From: Streptomyces sp. NBC_01294
GTDB lineage: Bacteria; Actinomycetota; Actinomycetes; Streptomycetales; Streptomycetaceae
Length of the DNA: 64,000 bases
Direction of reading: 5' to 3'
Assembly (NCBI RefSeq): GCF_035917235.1
Contig: NZ_CP108423.1
Span: forward strand, 4,741,501-4,805,500
The translations under genes and the position numbers were made by a program. The notes under the pieces were generated by a model that saw only the letters and a list, made by a program, of their open reading frames with translations, did no database searches and was not told the DNA's origin. Positions 33,296 through 43,185 of the stretch are shown here, piece after piece; the first letter of the stretch is position 1, and each line of letters opens with the position of its first letter.

Positions 33296-33308
33296 GCGCT
33301 ACGGGCCC

Positions 33309-33333
33309 GGGTGGCGCTGCGGCCGCGCCACCC
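33309..33333 (-). terminator. Hairpin at the 3' end of the Tricorn-like protease gene
   Basis: GGGTGGCGC (33309-33317) pairs with GCGCCACCC (33325-33333), a 9-bp stem four bases from the protease stop codon. Confidence 0.6.
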
Positions 33334-33336
33334 GCG

Positions 33337-36300
33337 CTACGGCCTCGGCGGCAGCTTCGGACGGCGCCGGTCCGGCACGTCCGTGTAGCCGGGCGGCTGC
33401 AGGGCCGGGTCCTGTTCCAGCAGTTCCAGCGCCAGGTGCACGGCGTCGTCGAGCTGCGCGTGCCGTCCCTCCGCCCAGTCGAGCGGGGTGCGCTGGATCT
33501 CCAGGTCCGGTTCCACGCCGTGGTTCTCCACGGACCAGCCGTACTCCGGGAACCATGCGGCGTTCATCGGCACCGTGATCACCGTGCCGTCGCCGAGGGT
33601 GTGCCGGCCGGTCATGCCGACCACCCCGCCCCAGGTGCGCAGGCCCACCACCGGTCCCAGCCCCAGGAGTTTGAAGGCCGCGGTGATCATGTCCCCGTCC
33701 GAGGAGGTCGCCTCGTCGGCCAGCGCCACGATCGGACCGCGGGGCGCGTTGGAGGCGTAACTGACCGGCTGGGCGTTGCGCGTCAGGTCCCAGCCGAGGA
33801 TGGAGCGGGTCAGCTTCTCCACCACCAGCTCGCTGATGTGGCCGCCCGCGTTGCCGCGCACGTCCACGATCAGCGCGGGCCGGGACATCTCCATCCGCAG
33901 GTCGCGGTTGAACTGCGCCCAGCCCGAGCCGCCCATGTCGGGGATGTGGAGGTAGCCGCACCGGCCGCCGCTGATCTCCCGGACCGCCTCGCGCCGCTTG
34001 GACACCCAGTCCTGGTAGCGCAGCGGCCGCTCGTCGATCAGCGGCACGATGGCGACCCGGCGGGAGCGGCCCTCGCCCTCCGCGGGCTGGAAGGTCAGCT
34101 CCACCGTGGTCCCGCCCGCCGCCGACAGCAGCGGGTAGGGGCCGGTCACCGGGTCGACCGGCCGCCCGTCGACATGGGTGAGCACCGCGCCCTCCCGGAT
34201 GCCGATGCCCGCCAGCGGGGAGCGTGCCTTGGAGTCCGAGGAGTCGCCGGGCAGGATCCGGCTGACGACCCATTCCCCGTCCCGGGGGAAGAGGTTGGCA
34301 CCGAGCAGGCCGATCGCGCGCTGGTAGTGCGGGGGGCCTTCGTTGCGGCGCGCGGGGGAGACGTAGGCGTGCGAGGTGCCGAGTTCGCCGAGGACCTCGC
34401 GCAGCAGGTCGGCGAACTCGTCGGGGGAGGCGACCCGTTCGACCAGGGGCCGGTACTGGCGCAGCACCCCGTCCCAGTCGATGCCGCACATCTTCGGCTC
34501 CCAGAAGTACGCGCGGATGATCCGCCCGGCCTCCTCGAAGGCCTGGCGCCACTCGGCCGCCGGGTCCACCTCGTGCAGGATGCGCCGCAGGTCCAGGTAG
34601 ACGGTCGAATCGCTGTCGCCCGACTCGGTCGCCGGGACGGCGCGCAGGTCGCCGTCGTCGTTGATGACGAGCCGGGTGCCGTCGCCGCTGAGCGCGAACC
34701 AGTCCAGCCCGGAGGCCAGTTCGGTCTTGCGGGCCTTGGTGAGGTCGAAGTGCTCCAGCGTCGGCTTGCCGCTGATGTCGTTCGGGTTGGCGAATGTCTC
34801 GCCGAGCGCGCCCGAGATCGGCCAGCGCAGCCACACGAGCCCGCCGCCGTGCACCGGGTACAGGGCCGAGTACTTGGAGGCGGTCACCGGGAAGGGGGTG
34901 ACCCGGCTCTCCAGCCCCTCCACCTCCACCGTCACGGCGCCGTCGCCGTCGCCCGAGTCCCCTTCCACCGGATCGAGTCCGCCCGCCGCGGGGCGTCCCT
35001 CGGCGGACAGCGCGAAGGGGGAGTGGGTCGCGGAGGACAGCGGCACCAGGTACGGGCGGCAGCCCAGCGGGAAGGACAGGTCGCCGGTGTGCACGTCGTA
35101 GACCGGGTCGAAACCGCGCCACGACAGGAAGGCCAGGTAGCGCCCGTCCCGGGTGAAGACCGGACTCTCGTCCTCGAAGCGGCCGTTGGTGACGTCCACG
35201 ATGGTCCGGGCTCCGGGGCCGGAGATCCGGGCCATCTTGATCTGTCGCAGTGACCGTCCGACGCCCGGGTGCGACCAGGTCAGCCAGGTTCCGTCGGGGG
35301 AGAAGGCCAGGTCGGTGACGGGTCCGTTGATGGACCGGATCAGCTCGCTGACCTCGCCGTTGGACTCCTCGGTGGCGTCGAGGAGCAGCAGCCGTCCGTC
35401 GTTGGAGGCGATGGCGAGCCGCTCCCCCTCCGGGTCCGAGAGCAGTTCGGTCACGCGCCCCAGCTGGCCCGAGGCCAGCCGGCGCGGCCGGCGTTCCCCG
35501 GAGGCCCGCGGCAGGTAGGCGATCTCGATCGCGTCCTCGCCCTCGGCGTCGGTGACGTAGGCGACCTGCCCGCCGCTGCCGAGCATCTCCGGCAGCCGCA
35601 CCCGCACGCCGGGGGTGTCGGCGATGGTCCGGGCCGGGCCGTCGCGGTGGGTCAGCCAGTACAGGCTGCCGCGCACCACGACCGCGCTGGCCCGCCCGGT
35701 GGCGTCCACGGAGAGCGAGTCGACGTGGCTCGCGGCCGGCACCTGGTACGTACGCCGGCCCGCGCGCGGCCCCCCGAGCCGGACCTTGAGTTTGCGGGGG
35801 ACGGCGCCGGGGTCCAGGGACTCGACGAGCCAGAGGTCCCCCGCGCACTGGTAGACGACGCGGGAGCCGTCGCTGGAGGCGTGCCGGGCGTAGAACTCGT
35901 CGTGGTCGGTGTGGCGGCGCAGGTCGGTGCCGTCGGGCAGGCAGGAGTACAGGTTGCCGATGCCCTCGTGGTCGGAGAGGAAGGCGATCCTCCCGCCCAC
36001 GAACATCGGTGCGTCGAGGTGCCCCTCGATGTCCTCCAGCAGCTGCTTGCCGTGCAGGAACAGCCGGCCGGTGGCGCCGCCGCGGTAGCGCTTCCAGGCC
36101 GCGGGCTCGTGCGGGGGCTTGCCGGTGAGCAGCAGGGTGCGCCGCTCGCCGCCGTCCTCGGCGTGCACCTGGATGTCGGAGACCGGCCCCCAGGGCAGGC
36201 GGCCGCCGGGGCTGCCGTCGGTGGGAAGGCTGTAGGCCCAGGCGAAGTAGGAGAACGGCTGGCCGTGCGAGGAGACGGCCAGGATGTCGCTGCGGCCGTC

Positions 36301-36618
36301 CTCGTCGGGCGGGGTCCAGCCGCAGACGCGGGTGTCGGTGGCGCCCCAGTAGCTCAGCCGGCGGGCGGGGCCGCCGTCGACGGGGACGAGGTGGATCTCG
36401 GGGTCGAGGCTGCGCCAGGTGGTGAAGGCGATCTGCTTGCCGTCGGGGGAGAAGCGCGGGTGGCTGACCCGGGTGCGGTCGACGGTGACCCGCCAGGCCC
36501 GTCCGGGGGTTCGGTCGTCGGGGACCAGCGGGGCGACCCAGAGGTCGTCCTCGGTGGCGAAGCACAGAAGGTCGTCGTGCAGGTGCGGGAACCGGAGGTA
36601 CGCGACGTCGTGACTCAC
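33337..36618 (-). CDS. Tricorn-like protease (S41 family)
   Basis: A 1093-residue protein. The N-terminal half is a beta-propeller of WD40/PD40-type repeats (for example SHPRFSPDGKQIAFTTW, SDHEGIGNLYSC, DLAFSPDGTWLTWSHP). A PDZ-like region (SPLAGIGIREGAVLTHVDGRPVD) precedes the S41 catalytic core with VRGNAGGHISELVVEKL and the nucleophile Ser in DEATSSDGDMI. Tricorn degrades peptides released by the proteasome, which actinomycetes possess. No signal peptide: cytoplasmic. GTG at 36618 gives the family start VSHDVAYLRFPHLH; earlier in-frame starts only add Arg-rich sequence. Divergent from the TetR gene. Confidence 0.9.
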   Translation of the reverse strand: MSHDVAYLRFPHLHDDLLCFATEDDLWVAPLVPDDRTPGRAWRVTVDRTRVSHPRFSPDGKQIAFTTWRSLDPEIHLVPVDGGPARRLSYWGATDTRVCGWTPPDEDGRSDILAVSSHGQPFSYFAWAYSLPTDGSPGGRLPWGPVSDIQVHAEDGGERRTLLLTGKPPHEPAAWKRYRGGATGRLFLHGKQLLEDIEGHLDAPMFVGGRIAFLSDHEGIGNLYSCLPDGTDLRRHTDHDEFYARHASSDGSRVVYQCAGDLWLVESLDPGAVPRKLKVRLGGPRAGRRTYQVPAASHVDSLSVDATGRASAVVVRGSLYWLTHRDGPARTIADTPGVRVRLPEMLGSGGQVAYVTDAEGEDAIEIAYLPRASGERRPRRLASGQLGRVTELLSDPEGERLAIASNDGRLLLLDATEESNGEVSELIRSINGPVTDLAFSPDGTWLTWSHPGVGRSLRQIKMARISGPGARTIVDVTNGRFEDESPVFTRDGRYLAFLSWRGFDPVYDVHTGDLSFPLGCRPYLVPLSSATHSPFALSAEGRPAAGGLDPVEGDSGDGDGAVTVEVEGLESRVTPFPVTASKYSALYPVHGGGLVWLRWPISGALGETFANPNDISGKPTLEHFDLTKARKTELASGLDWFALSGDGTRLVINDDGDLRAVPATESGDSDSTVYLDLRRILHEVDPAAEWRQAFEEAGRIIRAYFWEPKMCGIDWDGVLRQYRPLVERVASPDEFADLLREVLGELGTSHAYVSPARRNEGPPHYQRAIGLLGANLFPRDGEWVVSRILPGDSSDSKARSPLAGIGIREGAVLTHVDGRPVDPVTGPYPLLSAAGGTTVELTFQPAEGEGRSRRVAIVPLIDERPLRYQDWVSKRREAVREISGGRCGYLHIPDMGGSGWAQFNRDLRMEMSRPALIVDVRGNAGGHISELVVEKLTRSILGWDLTRNAQPVSYASNAPRGPIVALADEATSSDGDMITAAFKLLGLGPVVGLRTWGGVVGMTGRHTLGDGTVITVPMNAAWFPEYGWSVENHGVEPDLEIQRTPLDWAEGRHAQLDDAVHLALELLEQDPALQPPGYTDVPDRRRPKLPPRP

Positions 36619-36690
36619 CCCCCAATGCTTTCCGTGCCGGGGGGCCCTGGCAACTCGTACAGGTGATCCATGCCACGCTCTCAAGCGAAA

Positions 36691-36754
36691 CGGAACGGTT
36701 TCGTTTCGTTGAGGGCCGGGGTATGGTGAGGGTGTACGGAACGCTTTCGTTTCG
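36691..36754. promoter_or_regulatory. Duplicated operator candidate CGGAACGsTTTCGTTTCG
   Basis: CGGAACGGTTTCGTTTCG (36691-36708) and CGGAACGCTTTCGTTTCG (36737-36754) are 18-bp direct repeats differing at one position, 46 bp apart start to start, in the gap between the divergent Tricorn and TetR genes. Each contains a partial inverted arrangement of GAAAC/GTTTC. They are placed for a TetR protein controlling itself and the MMPL gene, and perhaps the protease. Confidence 0.6.
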
Positions 36755-36785
36755 ATAAAAACGCGTAAGGGCGGGAGGCACGGAC

Positions 36786-37376
36786 ATGACCGAGGCGATG
36801 GCGGCCCGGCGCAGCCGGATCACGCCCGAACGTCAGGCCGAACTGCACGAGGCGGTCCTCGACCTCCTGCGTGACGTCGGCTACGAGGCGCTGACCATGG
36901 ACGCGGTCGCCGCCCGTACGAAGTCCAGCAAGGCCACCCTCTACCGCCAGTGGGGGAGCAAGCCGGAGCTGGTCGCCAAAGCCCTGCGATGTACGCAGCC
37001 CGTCTCGCTGCGGGAAATCGACACGGGCAGCCTGCGCGGCGACTTCGCGCGCATGGTGGAGCTCTCGGATGACGCGCAGATGGCCAAGGACACCGCACTG
37101 CTGCGGGGCCTGGCCCATGCGGTCCACGAGAGCCCGGAGCTCCACAAGGCCCTGCGGGACCTGCTCGTCGACCCGGAGATCACCGGCCTGCAGGTGATGC
37201 TGCAGCGCGCGGTGGACCGGGGCGAGATCACCCCGGGGTGCCCGGCCCTGGATTTCGTACCGCACATGCTCATCGGGGCGTTCATCGCGCTCCCGCTGAT
37301 CGAGGACCGGTCGGTGGACCGGGCCTTCCTCGGTGACTTCATCGACGCCGTGGTCTTCCCCGCCCTCGGCGTCTGA
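36786..37376 (+). CDS. TetR-family transcriptional regulator
   Basis: A 196-residue regulator. The N-terminal helix-turn-helix (YEALTMDAVAARTKSSKATLYRQW) is the TetR signature; the rest is a helical ligand-binding domain with DPEITGLQVMLQRAVDRGEI. GGGAGG precedes ATG 36786. It lies 134 bp upstream of and co-directional with the MMPL gene and divergent from the Tricorn protease. It probably represses the MMPL transporter, released by an unknown lipophilic ligand. Confidence 0.92.
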   Translation: MTEAMAARRSRITPERQAELHEAVLDLLRDVGYEALTMDAVAARTKSSKATLYRQWGSKPELVAKALRCTQPVSLREIDTGSLRGDFARMVELSDDAQMAKDTALLRGLAHAVHESPELHKALRDLLVDPEITGLQVMLQRAVDRGEITPGCPALDFVPHMLIGAFIALPLIEDRSVDRAFLGDFIDAVVFPALGV

Positions 37377-37510
37377 TCCTCCCCGTCCCCCTTCCCGGCA
37401 TCCCCATGCCTCCTTGCTGCTCCTGACACGCCGCTCTCGTCGTCGGGCCGGCTCACCACGCCCTGATCCACCCGGATCCATCCCACGACCTGAACGGGAG
37501 CACCACCAAC

Positions 37511-39700
37511 GTGGCTACCTTCCTCTATCGACTCGGCAGGGGCGCCTTCCGGCGCCGCGGGCTCGTCGCCCTCGCCTGGGTGGCGCTGCTGTTCGCCGCC
37601 GTCTTCGGCGCGGCCTCGGCGGGCGCCCCCACCTCCGGCTCGTTCTCGATACCCGGCACCGAGGCCCAGCGGGCCTTCGACCTGCTCGACAAGAAGTTCC
37701 CGGGAATGGCCGCCGACGGCGCCACCGCCCGCATCGTCATCAAGGCCCCCGAGGGCGTCAAGGTCACCGACCCCGGCCCCAAGGCCGAGGTCGAGAAGAT
37801 CATCGCCGGGCTGAAGTCGGGACCGGGCGCGGAGCAGATCTCCTCCGTGGCCAACCCGTACGAGGTGCAGGCCGTGAGCCAGGACGGCTCCACCACCTAC
37901 ATCAGCGCCAAGTACACCGTCAGCGGCATGGAGCTGAAGGACGCCACCCGCGACGCGCTCAAGGGCTCCGGCAAGGACGCCACGGCGGCCGGCCTGAACG
38001 TCCAGATCGGCGGCGACGCGCTGATGGCGGCCCCCGAGACCGGCTCCGGTGAGATCATCGGCATCGCGGTCGCCGCGATCGTCCTCGTGATCACCTTCGG
38101 CTCGCTGATCGCGGCCGGTCTGCCGCTGCTGACCGCGCTGATCGGCGTGGGCATCGGCGTCTCCTCCATCACCGCGCTCGCCAACGTGCTGGACCTCGGC
38201 AACACCACCGCCACCCTCGCGACGATGATCGGCCTCGCGGTCGGCATCGACTACGCCCTCTTCATCGTCTCCCGCTACCGCGCGGAGCTCGCCGAGGGCC
38301 GTGAGCGCGACGAGGCCGCGGGCCGGGCCGCCGGAACCGCCGGCTCCGCCGTCGTCTTCGCCGGTCTGACCGTGGTCATCGCCCTCGTGGGCCTGGCCGT
38401 CGTCAACATCCCGATGCTGACCAAGATGGGCCTCGCGGCCGCGGGCACCGTGGTCATCGCCGTGCTCGTCGCGCTGACGCTGGTCCCGGCCATCCTCGGC
38501 TTCGCGGGCAAGAAGGTCCTGCCGGCGGGCGAGAAGAGCAAGCTGTTCGGCAAGGGCAAGCCCGCCTCCGAGAAGAAGGCCAACGGCGGCACCCGCTGGG
38601 CCCGCTTCGTCCTGCGCCGCCCGGTGATGGTGCTCCTGGTCGGTGTGATCGGCCTCGGCGTCATCGCCGTCCCGGCGAGCAAGCTGGAGATGGGCCTGCC
38701 GGACGACGGCGCCCAGCCGGTGTCCACCACCCAGCGCCAGGCGTACGACATGCTGTCCGACGGCTTCGGCCCCGGCTTCAACGGCCCGCTGATGGTGGTC
38801 GTGGACGGGGACAAGGCGCTCGCCGACTCCACCGTCGAGCGGATCAAGGGCCTGGAGGGCGTCGTCCACGTCACCCCGCCCACCCCCAACGAGGGCGGCG
38901 ACGCCTCGGTCATCACCGTCATCCCGAAGGACCGCCCGTCCTCCACGCAGACGGAGGCCCTGGTCCACGAGATCCGCGACGGCAGCGGGGACAACGTCCT
39001 CGTCACCGGCGCCACCGCGATGAACATCGACTTCTCGCAGAAGATGAACGACGCGCTGCTGCCCTACCTCGCGCTCGTCGTCGGCCTGGCCTTCCTGCTG
39101 CTGATGCTGGTCTTCCGCTCGATCCTGGTCCCGCTCAAGGCGGCCCTCGGCTTCCTGCTCTCGGTCGTCGCCGCCCTCGGCGCGGTCGTCGCGGTCTTCC
39201 AGTGGGGCTGGCTCGGCTCGGTCTTCGGGGTGGAGCAGACCGGTCCGATCATGTCGATGATGCCGATCTTCATGGTGGGCGTCGTCTTCGGCCTGGCCAT
39301 GGACTACGAGGTCTTCCTCGTCACCCGCATGCGTGAGGCGTACGTCCACGGCGAGCGCCCGGGCCAGGCGGTGGTGACCGGCTTCCAGTACAGCGCGCGG
39401 GTCGTCGTGGCCGCCGCCGTCATCATGATCGCCGTCTTCGCCGGCTTCATGGGCGCCAGCGACCAGATGGTCAAGATGATCGGCTTCGGTCTGGCCGTCG
39501 CCGTCTTCTTCGACGCCTTCGTGGTCCGCATGGCCATCGTCCCGGCGGTGCTCGCGCTGCTCGGGCACAAGGCCTGGTGGCTGCCCAAGTGGCTGGACCG
39601 GATGCTGCCGAACGTGGACGTGGAGGGCGAGAGCCTGCGCAAGCACCTGTCCGACTCCTCGGAGGGCCCGGACAAGGACCGCGAGCTGGTCAACGCCTGA
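37511..39700 (+). CDS. MMPL/RND-family membrane transporter
   Basis: A 729-residue protein with the MMPL duplicate architecture: an N-terminal helix (LVALAWVALLFAAVFGAAS), an external domain, then a five-helix bundle with GLAVGIDYALFIVSRYR (the conserved GxxxDY proton-relay motif) and the second half repeating it (GVVFGLAMDYEVFLVTRMRE). MMPL proteins export lipids or hydrophobic antibiotics. GTG at 37511 with GGGAGCACC upstream. Regulated, by position, by the adjacent TetR. Confidence 0.92.
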   Translation: MATFLYRLGRGAFRRRGLVALAWVALLFAAVFGAASAGAPTSGSFSIPGTEAQRAFDLLDKKFPGMAADGATARIVIKAPEGVKVTDPGPKAEVEKIIAGLKSGPGAEQISSVANPYEVQAVSQDGSTTYISAKYTVSGMELKDATRDALKGSGKDATAAGLNVQIGGDALMAAPETGSGEIIGIAVAAIVLVITFGSLIAAGLPLLTALIGVGIGVSSITALANVLDLGNTTATLATMIGLAVGIDYALFIVSRYRAELAEGRERDEAAGRAAGTAGSAVVFAGLTVVIALVGLAVVNIPMLTKMGLAAAGTVVIAVLVALTLVPAILGFAGKKVLPAGEKSKLFGKGKPASEKKANGGTRWARFVLRRPVMVLLVGVIGLGVIAVPASKLEMGLPDDGAQPVSTTQRQAYDMLSDGFGPGFNGPLMVVVDGDKALADSTVERIKGLEGVVHVTPPTPNEGGDASVITVIPKDRPSSTQTEALVHEIRDGSGDNVLVTGATAMNIDFSQKMNDALLPYLALVVGLAFLLLMLVFRSILVPLKAALGFLLSVVAALGAVVAVFQWGWLGSVFGVEQTGPIMSMMPIFMVGVVFGLAMDYEVFLVTRMREAYVHGERPGQAVVTGFQYSARVVVAAAVIMIAVFAGFMGASDQMVKMIGFGLAVAVFFDAFVVRMAIVPAVLALLGHKAWWLPKWLDRMLPNVDVEGESLRKHLSDSSEGPDKDRELVNA

Positions 39701-39753
39701 CCCGTCGTCCTTCCTGTCGCCCGTCCCGTACGGCCGACAGGTACGCCGACACG

Positions 39754-39804
39754 ACGGCCCGGCCCCGTACCGCCTGATCACCAGGTGGTACGGGGCCGGG
39801 CCGT
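39754..39804. terminator. Long hairpin between convergent MMPL and SsgA-like genes
   Basis: ACGGCCCGGCCCCGTACC (39754-39771) pairs with GGTACGGGGCCGGGCCGT (39787-39804), with an inner GCCTG/CAGGT extension: a ~23-bp stem with one G-U pair around a short loop. Confidence 0.85.
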
Positions 39805-39819
39805 TCGCGTGTCTTGCGC

Positions 39820-40212
39820 CTAACGGGTGGCGGACGCGGCCGGGGCGTACGTGCGGCGCAGGAAGCGGCGCAGCGCGGCGATGTCGAACTGGACCACGGC
39901 GACCCCGTCGGGGGAGTGGAACTCGACGACCGCCTGCACGCGGCCGCAGGGCCAGACGCGAACGTCCCCGGTCCCCGTCGGGGCCTGGAGTCCGGCCTCC
40001 AGCAGGGCGCGTGGGAAGACCCACTCGTTGTCGGTGCCTTCGGGGGACAGGCCGGCGGGGAAGACGATCCGTACGGCCAGCGGCTCGGCGGGGGCGAAGC
40101 GGAGGGCGACGGGGATCGTCCGGTAGAGCGGGTCGTCCGTGATCACACGGGCGCGGACCCTCTCTTCGACGGCGGTCGCGGTCACTGCGGGATTCTCGGC
40201 GGTCGCTGACAT
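39820..40212 (-). CDS. ssgE: SsgA-like sporulation/cell-division protein (probably SsgE)
   Basis: A 130-residue SALP (SsgA-like) protein, a family found only in morphologically complex actinobacteria. Seen: VPVALRFAPAEPLAVRIVFP-like strand, WVFPRALLEAGL, GDVRVWPCGR and VQFDIAALRRFLRRTYA, all characteristic. GAGGAGTC precedes ATG 40212. Paralogues control septum siting and spore-wall steps. The S. coelicolor paralogue at the matching position is, from memory, SsgE (spore release); this paralogue label rests on gene order, the family call on sequence. Confidence 0.8.
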   Translation of the reverse strand: MSATAENPAVTATAVEERVRARVITDDPLYRTIPVALRFAPAEPLAVRIVFPAGLSPEGTDNEWVFPRALLEAGLQAPTGTGDVRVWPCGRVQAVVEFHSPDGVAVVQFDIAALRRFLRRTYAPAASATR

Positions 40213-40311
40213 CGACAAGACTCCTCGAAATCGGAACATATGCGTCCGTTTGTCCTCCAGCCTCGCACATTCCCACGAAAGCGCACGGTTCTATTTGTGA
40301 TGCCGCCGCTC

Positions 40312-40328
40312 TTGCCAACGGTTTGCAA
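40312..40328. promoter_or_regulatory. Nur-box-like site upstream of the Ni/Co transporter
   Basis: TTGCCA-ACGGT-TTGCAA closely matches the TTGCAA-N5-TTGCAA nickel-responsive Nur box known in Streptomyces (one mismatch in the left arm). It lies 52 bp before the CbiM-type gene. Repression of the transporter under nickel excess would fit the transporter type. Binding is not demonstrated. Confidence 0.55.
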
Positions 40329-40380
40329 CTGGGCACTATTCTTGAACGGTTAAAGACTGCGTAAGAAGCGGAGCCACTCC

Positions 40381-41466
40381 ATGCATGTGCCCGACGGATT
40401 CATCAATGCACCCGTCTCGGTGGCCGCCGGAGTGGCGGCAGCCGCGGCGGTGGCCGTCAGCCTCCGAGGTGCCCGGCGCGAACTCGACGAGCGCACCGCG
40501 CCGCTCGCCGGCCTCGTGGCCGCCTTCATCTTCGCCGTCCAGATGCTGAACTTCCCGGTCGCCGCCGGTACCAGCGGGCACCTGCTGGGCGGGGCGCTCG
40601 CCGCGATACTCGTCGGCCCCTACACCGGCGTGCTGTGCGTGTCCGTCGTCCTGCTCATGCAGGGCATCCTCTTCGCCGACGGGGGGCTGACCGCCCTCGG
40701 CGTGAACATCACCGTCATGGGCGTCGTCACCGTCGTCGTCGCCTACGCGATCTTCCGCGGGCTGCTCTGGATCCTGCCGCCCACCCGCAGCTCCGTGACC
40801 GCGGCCGCCTTTGCCGGCGCCCTGCTCTCGGTGCCCGCATCCGCCGCCGCCTTCACCGCGCTCTACGCCGTCGGCGGCACCACCGACGTGCCCCTCGGCA
40901 AGGTGCTCACCGCCATGGTCGGCGTGCACGTGCTCATCGGCATCGGCGAAGCCGCCATCACCGCGGCCACCGTGGGCGCCGTGATCGCCGTACGGCCCGA
41001 CCTGGTGCACGCGGCCCGCGGGCTGACGACGCCGCTGAAGCTGCGCGTCGACGGTGCCCTCGTGGATGCGCCGGCCGCCGCGCCCGCGGCCGCCACCGGT
41101 TCCACCGGTTCCACCGGTTCCACCAAGAAGGTGTGGGCGACCGGCCTGGTCACCGCCCTCGTCCTCGCCGGGTTCGTCTCCTTCTACGCCTCCGCGAGCC
41201 CCGACGGCCTGGAGAAGGTCGCCGCCGACAAGGGCTTCGACGAGAAGGTCGAGGACCACGCCGCCGCCGACTCCCCGCTCGCCGACTACAGCGTCAAGGA
41301 CGTCGACGACGCCCGCCTGTCCGGCGGCCTCGCCGGGGTCATCGGCGTCGGTGTCACCGTCGCCGCCGGCACCGGGATCTTCTGGGCCGTGCGCCGCCGC
41401 CGCGGCGACGAGCCGACGGCCACCTCCACCTCCGGCTCCGCCTCGACCTCGACCTCGGCGCGCTGA
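40381..41466 (+). CDS. ECF-type nickel/cobalt transporter CbiM-CbiN (NikMN) fusion
   Basis: A 361-residue membrane protein. The N-terminus MHVPDGFINAPVSVAAG places the invariant Met-His-x-Pro-Asp-Gly Ni/Co-binding motif at the start, as in CbiM/NikM. After ~7 helices and a short Thr/Ser/Gly linker the C-terminal part, ASPDGLEKVAADKGF with a final helix, is the CbiN/NikN subunit, so M and N are fused. It imports Ni2+ or Co2+ with Q and O encoded next. ATG at 40381. Confidence 0.92.
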   Translation: MHVPDGFINAPVSVAAGVAAAAAVAVSLRGARRELDERTAPLAGLVAAFIFAVQMLNFPVAAGTSGHLLGGALAAILVGPYTGVLCVSVVLLMQGILFADGGLTALGVNITVMGVVTVVVAYAIFRGLLWILPPTRSSVTAAAFAGALLSVPASAAAFTALYAVGGTTDVPLGKVLTAMVGVHVLIGIGEAAITAATVGAVIAVRPDLVHAARGLTTPLKLRVDGALVDAPAAAPAAATGSTGSTGSTKKVWATGLVTALVLAGFVSFYASASPDGLEKVAADKGFDEKVEDHAAADSPLADYSVKDVDDARLSGGLAGVIGVGVTVAAGTGIFWAVRRRRGDEPTATSTSGSASTSTSAR

Positions 41467-41467
41467 C

Positions 41468-42225
41468 ATGGGGGCCGGCCACGCCCACAAGCTCTACCGC
41501 CACGGGCACTCGCCGGTCCACGACCTGCCCCCGCACTGCAAGCTCGCCGCGACCTTCGCCTTCGTCGTGGTCGTCGTGTCCACACCGCGCGAGGCGATGT
41601 GGGCCTTCGGCCTGTACGCGGCCTTGATCGCGGCGGCCGCGGCCGTGGCCCGGATCCCGGCCGGCTTCCTGCTGCGGCGGCTGCTGATCGAGGTCCCCTT
41701 CGTCGCCTTCGCCGTGCTCATGCCCTTCGTCGCCGAGGGCGAGCGGGTGGAGGTGCTCGGCATGTCGCTGAGCGTCTCCGGCCTGTGGGGCGCCTGGAAC
41801 GTCCTCGCCAAGGGCACCCTGGGCGTCGCCGCATCCGTCCTGCTCGCCTCGACGACCGAACTGCGGGCCCTGCTGCTGGGCCTGCAGCGGCTGAAGCTGC
41901 CGCCGCTGCTCGTCCAGATCGCCTCCTTCATGATCCGCTACGGCGATGTGATCACCGACGAGCTGCGCCGGATGTCCATCGCCCGCCGCTCGCGCGGATT
42001 CGAGGCCCGGGGCATCCGGCAGTGGGGGGTGCTGGCGAAGACGGCGGGCGCCCTGTTCATCCGTTCCTACGAGCGCGGCGAGCGGGTCTACCTCGCGATG
42101 GTCAGCCGCGGCTACGCCGGATCCATGCCGGTGATCGACGACGTCGCGGCCACGCGCACCCAGTGGGCGTACGCCTCCGTACTCCCGGTGACGGCGCTCG
42201 CCGTCTGTCTGATGGGATGGACGCT

Positions 42226-42229
<4 letters not shown>
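41468..42229 (+). CDS. CbiQ/NikQ-type ECF transporter transmembrane coupling subunit
   Basis: A 253-residue T component. It begins HKLYRHGHSPVHDLPPHCKL, the family lead-in; several helices and the coupling Ala-Arg-Arg motif ARRSRGFEARG follow, which contacts the ATPase. It starts 2 bp after the MN gene and overlaps the ATPase gene. It links substrate capture by MN to ATP hydrolysis. Confidence 0.9.
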
Positions 42230-42990
<761 letters not shown>

Positions 42991-43119
42991 TCGGCGCCGG
43001 GGCGCCTCCCGGGCTCCGAGCCGCTGCGCCCGACTCCGTCCGCCGGGCGGGGCCGGGCCCGGCGGGCCGCTTCGGGGGACCCGGGAAGCAGGGTCGTCCG
43101 GCGGGCGTTGCATGGGGGC

Positions 43120-43149
43120 GTAGGTGTAGGTGTAGGCGTAGACGTAGGC
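43120..43149. repeat. Hexamer run GTAGGT/GTAGGC/GTAGAC
   Basis: Five tandem hexamers (GTAGGT, GTAGGT, GTAGGC, GTAGAC, GTAGGC) lie in the 195-bp gap before the serine hydrolase gene. In the hydrolase frame they would read as a Val/Gly repeat, but the gene more likely starts after them. Confidence 0.7.
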
Positions 43150-43185
43150 GCCGTCGGGGCGTCGCGGCAGGTGCGGGGAGTAGAC

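Noticed and set aside
36618..36684. Earlier in-frame starts of the Tricorn gene that add ~22 residues
   Set aside because: The added residues are Arg/His-rich and out of keeping with the family start VSHDVAYLRFPHLH; the GTG at 36618 was kept.
40213..40380. Cobalamin riboswitch before the Ni/Co transporter
   Set aside because: The gap is only 168 bp and shows no riboswitch-like conserved core; a Nur-like site fits better.
43108..43185. Serine hydrolase starting before the hexamer repeats
   Set aside because: The extra residues would be a Val/Gly repeat without family similarity, whereas GTG 43186 has GGGGAG upstream.
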